DNA of 8,091 nt from Thermoleophilia bacterium (GTDB lineage Bacteria; Actinomycetota; Thermoleophilia; Gaiellales; Gaiellaceae), in the NCBI GenBank assembly GCA_025927435.1, contig JAICLM010000088.1:1-8091 (forward strand). The letters run 5' to 3'. The notes under the pieces were generated by a model. It was not told where the DNA came from and ran no database searches. It was given only the letters and a program-made list of their open reading frames with translations. Shown piece after piece: positions 2,843-8,091 of the stretch. A program made the translations under genes and the position numbers. Each line of letters starts with the position of its first letter. The first letter of the stretch is position 1.

Positions 2843-5311
2843 CTACGCTGCGGCGGCCGCGGCCGCCCCGACCTTCTCGAAGCGGATCTCGCCGTCTTCG
2901 GCATCCACGCGAATCGTGTCGCCGTCGGCGAAGTCGCCCTCGAGCAGACGCAGCGCGAGCGGGTTCTCGAGCAGGCGCTGGATCGCGCGCTTGAGCGGCC
3001 GGGCCCCGTACGCGGGATCCCAGCCCGCCTCCGCGAGCGCCTCCTTCGCCGCGTCGGTCAGCTCGAGCTCGATGCGCCGCTCGGCGAGCCGCTCGCGCAG
3101 CCGCCCGAGTTGCAGCTCGACGATCTCGGCGATCTGCTCCCTCGAGAGCGGCGTGAACTCGATCACCTCGTCGATCCGGTTCAGGAACTCGGGGCGGAAG
3201 ACGTCACGAAGCGCGTCGATCGAGCGGACGTTCGAGGTCATGATCAGGACGGTGTTGCGGAAGTCGACCGTGCGGCCCTGGCCGTCGGTGAGGCGCCCGT
3301 CGTCGAGCACCTGGAGCAGGACGTCGAAGACCTCGGCGTGCGCCTTCTCGATCTCGTCGAGGAGGATCACGCTGTACGGGCGGCGGCGCACCGCCTCGGT
3401 GAGCTGCCCGCCCTCGTCGTAACCGATGTAACCGGGCGGAGCGCCGAGCAGGCGCGCGACCGTGTGCCGCTCCTGGTACTCGCTCATGTCGAGCCTGACC
3501 ATCGCGTGCTCGTCGTCGAACATGAACTCGGCGAGTGCGCGCGCCAGCTCCGTCTTCCCCACGCCCGTGGGACCGAGGAAGACGAACGAGCCAATCGGTC
3601 GGTTGGGATCCTGCAGACCCGTGCGCGCGCGGCGGAGCGCATTCGCGACCGCTTCGACCGCCTCGTCCTGGCCGACGACGCGCTGGTGCAACCGGCTCTC
3701 CATCTGAACGAGCTTCTCGGTTTCTCCCTCGAGCAGGCGATCGACGGGAATGCCCGTCCAACGCGCCACGACGGCGGCGACGTCGTCCTCGTCGACCTCC
3801 TCCTTGACCATCGAGCCGGCCTGCTGCGAGTCGCGCTCCTCGAGCTCCTTCTCGAGCGCCGGCAGCTCGCCGTACCGGATCTCCGCAACACGCTGGAGGT
3901 TGCCCTCGCGTTCGGCCCGCTCGGCCTCCATCCGCAGGGCGTCGATCTGCTGGGTGATGTCGCCGATCCGGTCGAGAGCCTCCTTCTCGCGTGCCCAGCG
4001 CGCGGCAAGCCCGTCGCGGCGCTCCTTCGCCTCCGCGAGCTCGGCCTCGAGCGGCGCGCGCACCTCGTCCGACTCGCCGCCCAGCGCGGCGAGCTCGATC
4101 TCGAGCTGCGTCACGCGCCGGTTCGCCTCGTCCAGCTCGACCGGGGACGACTCGATTTCCATCTTCAGCCGTGAGGCGGCCTCGTCGACGAGGTCGATCG
4201 CCTTGTCCGGCAGCTGCCGGTCGGCGATGTAGCGCTCCGATAGGACGGCCGCAGCGACGAGCGCGGCGTCGCGGATCCGCACCTTGTGATGCGCCTCGTA
4301 GCGCTCCTTGAGCCCACGGAGGATCGCAATCGTGTCGGAGACGGAGGGCTCGCCGACGAAGACGGGCTGGAAGCGACGCTCGAGCGCGGCGTCCTTCTCG
4401 ATGTGCTTGCGGTACTCGTCGAGCGTCGTCGCGCCGACACAGCGGAGCTCGCCGCGCGCGAGCATCGGCTTGAGCATGTTCGCGGCGTCGACGGCGCCCT
4501 CCGCCGCCCCCGCGCCGACGATCGTGTGCAGCTCGTCGATGAAGACGATGATCTCGCCGGCGGCGTTCGCGATCTCCTCGAGCACGGCCTTGAGCCGCTC
4601 CTCGAACTCCCCGCGGTACTTCGAGCCCGCGAGCAGGCCGCCGATGTCGAGCGACCACACGCGCTTGCCCTTCAGCGACTCGGGGACGTCGCCGGCGACG
4701 ATCCGCTGCGCGAGCCCCTCGACGATCGCGGTCTTACCGACGCCCGGCTCGCCGATGAGCACGGGGTTGTTCTTCGTCCGGCGCGAGAGCACCTGGATGA
4801 CGCGGCGGATCTCCTCGTCGCGGCCGATGACGGGGTCGAGCTTGCCGCTCTCCGCCGCCTCGGTCAGGTCGCGGCCGAACTTCGAGAGTGCCTGGTACGT
4901 GCCCTCGGGGTCGGGGGACGTGACGCGCCGGCCGGCCGTCACCTCGGCGATCTTCGCGAGCAACGCATCGCGCGGCACGACGTCGAGCGCGAGGAGGAGG
5001 TGCTGCGCCGCGACGTACTCGTCCTCCATTTTCTTCGCCTCGTCGAAGGCCCGGTCGAGCACCTTCGAGAACTGCGCGCCGACCTGGGGCTGCTGCTGCG
5101 AGCCCTCGATTCGAGGCTTCTGCGCGAGCGTCGCCTCGGCCTGCGCGCGCACGGAATCGGCGTCGGGGACGAGCTCGCGCGGCAGCTCCTGATCGAGGAG
5201 CGCGAGCAGCAGATGCTCGGGATAGAGCTCGGGATTGCCGCTACGGCGCGCAAGCTCCTGCGCTGCCGCGACCGCCTCCTGAGCCTTGATCGTAAGCTTG
5301 TTGAAATCCAT
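2843..5311 (-). CDS. clpB: ATP-dependent disaggregase ClpB (Hsp100)
   Basis: This hexameric AAA+ unfoldase pulls polypeptides out of aggregates together with DnaK-DnaJ-GrpE. At 822 aa it is somewhat shorter than the usual ~850-870. Domains in order are: double Clp-N repeat (1-~125); AAA1 with Walker A GEPGVGKT (187-194), pore loop KYRG (231-234), Walker B VFIDE (256-260) and arginine finger ERRF (311-314); the coiled-coil middle domain (~390-515) that receives DnaK; AAA2 with Walker A GPTGVGKT (580-587), pore loop GYIGYDEGG (627-635), Walker B LLDE (650-653), sensor-1 TSN (692-694) and FRPEFLNRIDE (705-715); then the C-terminal D2-small domain. The middle domain separates it from ClpA and ClpX. 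The segment between TSN and FRPEF is only 10 residues, clearly shorter than in E. coli or mycobacterial ClpB as I recall them. The tail is poly-Ala. The start is 3 bp after hspR, with GGAGAGG 9 nt before it. Confidence 0.98.
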   Translation of the reverse strand: MDFNKLTIKAQEAVAAAQELARRSGNPELYPEHLLLALLDQELPRELVPDADSVRAQAEATLAQKPRIEGSQQQPQVGAQFSKVLDRAFDEAKKMEDEYVAAQHLLLALDVVPRDALLAKIAEVTAGRRVTSPDPEGTYQALSKFGRDLTEAAESGKLDPVIGRDEEIRRVIQVLSRRTKNNPVLIGEPGVGKTAIVEGLAQRIVAGDVPESLKGKRVWSLDIGGLLAGSKYRGEFEERLKAVLEEIANAAGEIIVFIDELHTIVGAGAAEGAVDAANMLKPMLARGELRCVGATTLDEYRKHIEKDAALERRFQPVFVGEPSVSDTIAILRGLKERYEAHHKVRIRDAALVAAAVLSERYIADRQLPDKAIDLVDEAASRLKMEIESSPVELDEANRRVTQLEIELAALGGESDEVRAPLEAELAEAKERRDGLAARWAREKEALDRIGDITQQIDALRMEAERAEREGNLQRVAEIRYGELPALEKELEERDSQQAGSMVKEEVDEDDVAAVVARWTGIPVDRLLEGETEKLVQMESRLHQRVVGQDEAVEAVANALRRARTGLQDPNRPIGSFVFLGPTGVGKTELARALAEFMFDDEHAMVRLDMSEYQERHTVARLLGAPPGYIGYDEGGQLTEAVRRRPYSVILLDEIEKAHAEVFDVLLQVLDDGRLTDGQGRTVDFRNTVLIMTSNVRSIDALRDVFRPEFLNRIDEVIEFTPLSREQIAEIVELQLGRLRERLAERRIELELTDAAKEALAEAGWDPAYGARPLKRAIQRLLENPLALRLLEGDFADGDTIRVDAEDGEIRFEKVGAAAAAAA

Positions 5312-5314
5312 GCG

Positions 5315-5683
5315 TTACTGCCTCTCCGGTAGCCGCTCTTCGCGGACGAGGACGAGGTCGCGGCGGTATTGCCTGTGCACGTCCTGCACCTCCCGGCGCA
5401 GCTGCTGCTGCAGGCGCTCGACCTGCGCGTGCGCCTTGCGGAGCTCGTCCTCGAGCCGGAGAACGAGCTCGACGCCGGCGAGGTTGAGGCCGAGCTCGGA
5501 GGTGAGGCGCTGAATGATGCGAAGCCGCTCGACGTCCGCCTCGGAGTAGAGCCGCGTGCCGCCGGGCGTGCGCTGCGGCCGGACGAGGCCCTTCGTCTCG
5601 TACATGCGCAGCGTCTGCGGGTGCATGCCGACGAGCTCGGCCGCGACCGAGATCATGTAGATCGGCCGCTCCGTGGTCTCCAT
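5315..5683 (-). CDS. hspR: HspR, MerR-family heat-shock repressor
   Basis: This is a 122-aa DNA-binding repressor of the MerR fold. In actinomycetes HspR binds HAIR inverted repeats upstream of dnaK and clpB, with DnaK as co-repressor. The N-terminal winged helix-turn-helix is highly typical: YMISVAAELVGMHPQTLRMYE (residues 9-29), then KGLVRPQRTPGGTRLYS (31-47) forming the wing, and ERLRIIQRLTSELGLNLAG (52-70). Residues ~72-105 form a Leu/Glu/Gln-rich helix likely to mediate dimerisation. No metal- or drug-binding C-terminal domain is present, as expected. Its ATG shares one base with the dnaJ stop (TGATG), so it is translationally coupled to dnaJ. This operon organisation gives autoregulation. 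I found no HAIR-like palindrome in the window, so its operator should lie upstream of dnaK. Confidence 0.97.
   Translation of the reverse strand: METTERPIYMISVAAELVGMHPQTLRMYETKGLVRPQRTPGGTRLYSEADVERLRIIQRLTSELGLNLAGVELVLRLEDELRKAHAQVERLQQQLRREVQDVHRQYRRDLVLVREERLPERQ
5321..5327 (-). promoter_or_regulatory. Shine-Dalgarno of clpB
   Basis: On the minus strand GGAGAGG lies 9 nt before the clpB ATG at 5311, inside the last codons of hspR. It supports the ATG chosen and contrasts with the accessory genes to the left, which lack such sequences. Confidence 0.7.
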
Positions 5684-6753
5684 CAGCCGACCGCCTTCTG
5701 GAGCTCTTCGAGGAGCTCGCGTTCCTTCTTGTTCACGCGCTTCGGCACCTGGATCCGGATGCGCGCGAGCACGTCGCCCTTGCCGGAGCCGCTCAGCTTC
5801 GGCGCGCCGCGGCCCTTGATGCGCAGGAGCTTGCCGTCCTCCGAGCCGGCAGGAACCTTGAGCGACACCGCACCCTCAGGCGTCGCTACCTCGACCTTGC
5901 CGCCGAGCGCGGCGGTCGGGAAGGAGACCGGCACCTGCACGACGAGGTCGTCGCCGCGCCGCTCGTAGATCGGTGAGGAATCGACCCGGGTTACGACGAT
6001 CAGGTCGCCGTTCGGCCCGCCGTGCTGGCCGGCCTCGCCCTTTCCCTTGAGCCGGATCTTCGTGCCGTCCTTCACGCCGGGCTTGATCTTCACGCTGAAT
6101 GTGCGCCGACGCCGTTCGCGGCCCGAGCCGTGGCACTTCGAGCACGGCTTCTCGATCACCGTGCCGTTGCCGCGACAGCGGGGACACGGCTGCGACAGCG
6201 CGAACAGCCCCTGCGACTCGGAGACGACGCCGCGGCCGTTGCATTCCGGGCAGATGACCGGAGCAGTGCCGGGCTCCGCGCCGGTGCCGCCGCACTGGGA
6301 GCAGGCAGCGGTCAGGTCGACCGGAACCTTCGCCTCGGCGCCACGCAGCGAGTCCTCGAACGAGAGGCGCACCTCGGTCTCGACGTCCGCGCCGCGCACC
6401 GCCTGAGGACGCGCGCGACGACCGCCGCCGCCGCGGACGTTCCCGAAGATGCCGCCGAGGATGTCCCCGAGGTCGCCGCTCCAGTCGAAGTCGCCGAAGT
6501 CGACGTTGACGCCGCCCGGACCGGGCGCCCCGCGGCCGTTCGTCGAGCCGAAGCGGTCGTACGCCTTCCGCTTCTCCGGGTCCGAGAGGACGTCGTACGC
6601 CGTCTGGACCTGCTTGAAGCGCTCCTCCGCGGACTTGTCGCCCTGGTTCGTGTCCGGGTGGTACTGGCGCGCGAGCTTACGGTACGCCTTCTTGATCTCG
6701 TCGGCCGAGGCGCCCTTCTTCACACCGAGCGTGTCGTAGAGCGACTCAGCCAT
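5683..6753 (-). CDS. dnaJ: Co-chaperone DnaJ (Hsp40, type I)
   Basis: This 356-aa J-protein delivers unfolded clients to DnaK and stimulates its ATPase. All type I parts are present: J domain (4-~70) with HPD at 32-34; a Gly/Phe-rich linker (~71-112, with GDFDWSGDLGDILGGIFG); a zinc-binding region with four CxxCxGxG repeats (C151/C154, C168/C171, C190/C193, C204/C207); then two C-terminal substrate-binding beta domains, ending with a basic KRVNKKERELLEEL helix. The length is near normal for DnaJ. The ATG at 6753 overlaps the grpE stop by 8 bp (ATGGCTGA), with AGGAGG 12 nt upstream on the minus strand at 6766-6771. Its place between grpE and hspR identifies it as the heat-shock-operon copy; actinomycetes often carry a second dnaJ elsewhere. 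Nothing is missing or broken. Confidence 0.98.
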   Translation of the reverse strand: MAESLYDTLGVKKGASADEIKKAYRKLARQYHPDTNQGDKSAEERFKQVQTAYDVLSDPEKRKAYDRFGSTNGRGAPGPGGVNVDFGDFDWSGDLGDILGGIFGNVRGGGGRRARPQAVRGADVETEVRLSFEDSLRGAEAKVPVDLTAACSQCGGTGAEPGTAPVICPECNGRGVVSESQGLFALSQPCPRCRGNGTVIEKPCSKCHGSGRERRRRTFSVKIKPGVKDGTKIRLKGKGEAGQHGGPNGDLIVVTRVDSSPIYERRGDDLVVQVPVSFPTAALGGKVEVATPEGAVSLKVPAGSEDGKLLRIKGRGAPKLSGSGKGDVLARIRIQVPKRVNKKERELLEELQKAVG

Positions 6754-7255
6754 CGACCTCGGTTTCCTCCTGCGGCGCGGACGGCGCGGCGACGACGACC
6801 CGCGCGGGGCGGACGACCCGTTCGCCGAGCTTGTAGCCCTTCTGCACGACGTCGATCACGGAGCCTTCCTCCGCCTCGGACGGCTGCGAGAGCAGCGCCT
6901 CGTGCACGTGCGGGTCGAACTGTCCGTCCGTCTCGATCGGCTTGACGCCGTGCCGCTCGAGCAGTCCCGCGAGCGAGCGGTGCACGAGACGCACGCCCTC
7001 CTCGAGCTGCGCCTCCTCGTGCTGCTCGGCCGCGCTGAGCGCGCGCTCGAGGTCGTCGAGGATCGGGAGGAGCTCGGCGATCAGCCGCTCGTTCGCGAGC
7101 TGGACGTACTCCTGCCGCTCGCGCGCCGCCCGCTTCTTGTAGTTCTCGAAGTCGGCGGCAAGCCGGAGCAGGCGGTCGTCGACGACCTCCGGCCCCGGCT
7201 GCTCCGGCTGCTCCTCCTCCGTCGTCTCCTGCTGCTCAACCTGCTCCTCGCTCAC
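6746..7255 (-). CDS. grpE: Nucleotide exchange factor GrpE
   Basis: This 169-aa dimeric factor releases ADP from DnaK. It has an acidic, Gln/Glu-rich disordered N-terminus (1-~25), then the long coiled-coil helix starting at RLAADFENYKKRAARE (31-46), and the C-terminal beta domain that binds DnaK. The family signature is clear in FDPHVHEALLSQPS (113-126) and VIDVVQKGYKLGERVVRPA (133-151). The length is slightly short but within the family range. The GTG at 7255 overlaps the dnaK stop by 4 bp (GTGA), and AGGAGG lies 10 nt upstream on the minus strand (7266-7271), inside dnaK. Both features support this start. It is the second gene of the operon and is likely coupled to dnaK translation. Confidence 0.97.
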   Translation of the reverse strand: MSEEQVEQQETTEEEQPEQPGPEVVDDRLLRLAADFENYKKRAARERQEYVQLANERLIAELLPILDDLERALSAAEQHEEAQLEEGVRLVHRSLAGLLERHGVKPIETDGQFDPHVHEALLSQPSEAEEGSVIDVVQKGYKLGERVVRPARVVVAAPSAPQEETEVDG

Positions 7256-8091
7256 GAGGTGGGCGCCTCCTCGTCGACGACCTCGTACTCGCCTTCCTCG
7301 ACGACCTCGTCGTCGGCGCCGGAGGTCGACTCCCCGTTGCCGCCACCACCCGCGGACGCCTGCGCCTGCTGGGCCGCCTCGGCGTAGAGCACCTCGGCGA
7401 GCTTGTGGGAGGACTCCTGCAGCGCGTCCATCTTGGCGCGAATTTCGGCGATATCGTCGCCCTCGAGCGCCTGACGCAGCTCCATGACCCGGCCCTCGAT
7501 CGTCGAGGCCTCGGACTCGTCGAGCTTGTCGCGGTGCTCCTTGAGCGAGCGCTCGGTCTGGTACGCGAGCGTCTCGGCGAGGTTCTTCGTGTCCGCGGCC
7601 TCGCGCAGCCGGTGCGCCTCGTCGGCGTGCGACTCCGCGTTGCGGATCATCTCCTGCACCTCGTCCTCGGACAGCCCCGAGCCGCCCTGGATCTGGATCT
7701 GCTGGACGTTGCCGGTGCCCATGTCCTTGGCGGACACGTTGATGATCCCGTTGGCGTCGATGTCGAAGGTGACCTCGATCTGCGGCATCCCCCGAGGCGC
7801 CGGGGGGATCCCCACCAGCTGGAACTTGCCGAGCGTCTTGTTGTAGGTCGCCATCTCCGACTCGCCCTGGAGGACGTGCACCTCGACCGAGGGCTGGTTG
7901 TCCTCAGCGGTCGTGAAGACCTCGGACTTCTTGGTCGGGATGGTGGTGTTGCGCTCGATCAGCTTCGTCATGACGCCGCCCCTCGTCTCGATACCGAGCG
8001 AGAGCGGGGTGACGTCGAGCAGGAGGATGTCCTTGACCTCGCCCTTGAGCACGCCGGCCTGGAGCGCGGCGCCGACGGCGACGACCTCGTC
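7252..8091 (-). CDS. dnaK: Hsp70 chaperone DnaK, C-terminal 279 residues (cut by window edge)
   Basis: The frame is open to the right edge; the nucleotide-binding domain is outside. The visible part opens with the end of the ATPase domain (DEVVAVGAALQAG), the interdomain linker and start of the substrate-binding domain (DILLLDVTPLSLGIETRGG), then the beta-sandwich with TTIPTKKSEVFTTAEDNQPS and FDIDANGIINVSAKD. The helical lid follows (GLSEDEVQEMIRNAESHADEA onward), then a Gly/Ser-rich spacer and an acidic tail (EEGEYEVVDEE) that is the bacterial counterpart of the EEVD-type end. Sequence style is actinobacterial. A GTG near 8052 is internal and is not the start. The stop overlaps grpE by 4 bp. 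The promoter and likely HspR operator lie beyond the window. Confidence 0.98.
   Translation of the reverse strand, partial: DEVVAVGAALQAGVLKGEVKDILLLDVTPLSLGIETRGGVMTKLIERNTTIPTKKSEVFTTAEDNQPSVEVHVLQGESEMATYNKTLGKFQLVGIPPAPRGMPQIEVTFDIDANGIINVSAKDMGTGNVQQIQIQGGSGLSEDEVQEMIRNAESHADEAHRLREAADTKNLAETLAYQTERSLKEHRDKLDESEASTIEGRVMELRQALEGDDIAEIRAKMDALQESSHKLAEVLYAEAAQQAQASAGGGGNGESTSGADDEVVEEGEYEVVDEEAPTS

Noticed and set aside
2843..2870. GCGGCCGC-type repeat at the clpB 3' end as a possible regulatory repeat
   Set aside because: It simply encodes the poly-alanine tail of ClpB using GCC and GCG codons.
3110..5332. Very long open frames on the plus strand opposite clpB (about 350 codons each)
   Set aside because: They mirror clpB, whose motifs are complete. 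High GC at third codon positions removes stop codons from the complementary frames; the translations are low-complexity Arg/Leu/Glu-rich with no domain.
5684..6945. Plus-strand frames opposite dnaJ and grpE
   Set aside because: Antisense to genes with full diagnostic motifs; their Arg/Ala/Val-rich translations show no domain.
1..8091. HAIR (HspR operator) palindrome within the window
   Set aside because: CTTGAG occurs several times (for example near 2990, 4308, 4471, 5857, 6049 and 7541), but always as codons in genes and never paired with ACTCAAG at the right spacing.
1..8091. CRISPR array, tRNA, rRNA, insertion sequence or phage genes
   Set aside because: No spaced direct repeats, no RNA-gene signatures and no transposase or integrase motifs were seen; coding density is essentially complete.

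Overview
The window is a very GC-rich, almost gap-free bacterial segment. The gene order dnaK-grpE-dnaJ-hspR with a MerR-type HspR is the actinobacterial heat-shock arrangement. Together with clpB directly behind hspR, a futalosine-type (MqnB) menaquinone gene, a GYD-domain protein, frequent GTG starts and apparently leaderless promoters, it suggests a high-GC actinomycete, possibly of a deep lineage such as Thermoleophilia. That lineage call is an inference from gene content and protein style, not a search result.

Right part (2307-8091, all minus strand): a single tightly packed chaperone operon read right to left. It holds dnaK (3' part only, cut by the window edge), grpE, dnaJ, hspR, clpB and a short mqnB-like nucleosidase gene. 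Successive genes overlap by 4, 8 and 1 bp and are then separated by only 3 and 2 bp, so translational coupling is likely throughout. DnaK, DnaJ and GrpE form the Hsp70 machine, ClpB is the disaggregase that works with it, and HspR is the expected repressor of the set. The operon promoter and any HspR operator (HAIR) would lie upstream of dnaK, outside the window. The nucleosidase at the tail is the unexpected passenger.

Left part (1-2330): small accessory genes, several facing each other. From the left these are an ABC transporter ATPase cut by the window edge (minus), a small unknown protein (plus), a GYD-domain protein (minus), a polytopic membrane protein (minus), a DUF488 protein (minus) and a cupin-like protein (plus). 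The cupin gene runs tail-to-tail into mqnB with a 24-bp overlap.

The most notable pattern outside the proteins concerns these left-hand genes. Five of six have a perfect TANNNT hexamer exactly 6 or 7 nt before the start codon and no convincing Shine-Dalgarno. The sixth has a near match at the same spacing. This is what leaderless transcription looks like. In contrast, grpE, dnaJ and clpB inside the operon have purine-rich Shine-Dalgarno sequences. I see no tRNA, rRNA, CRISPR array, insertion sequence or other mobile element, and no stretch over 300 bp without a gene. I find no clear case for a wholly new multi-gene system here. The points worth checking are the leaderless promoter pattern, the clpB-mqnB coupling and a shortened loop in ClpB.
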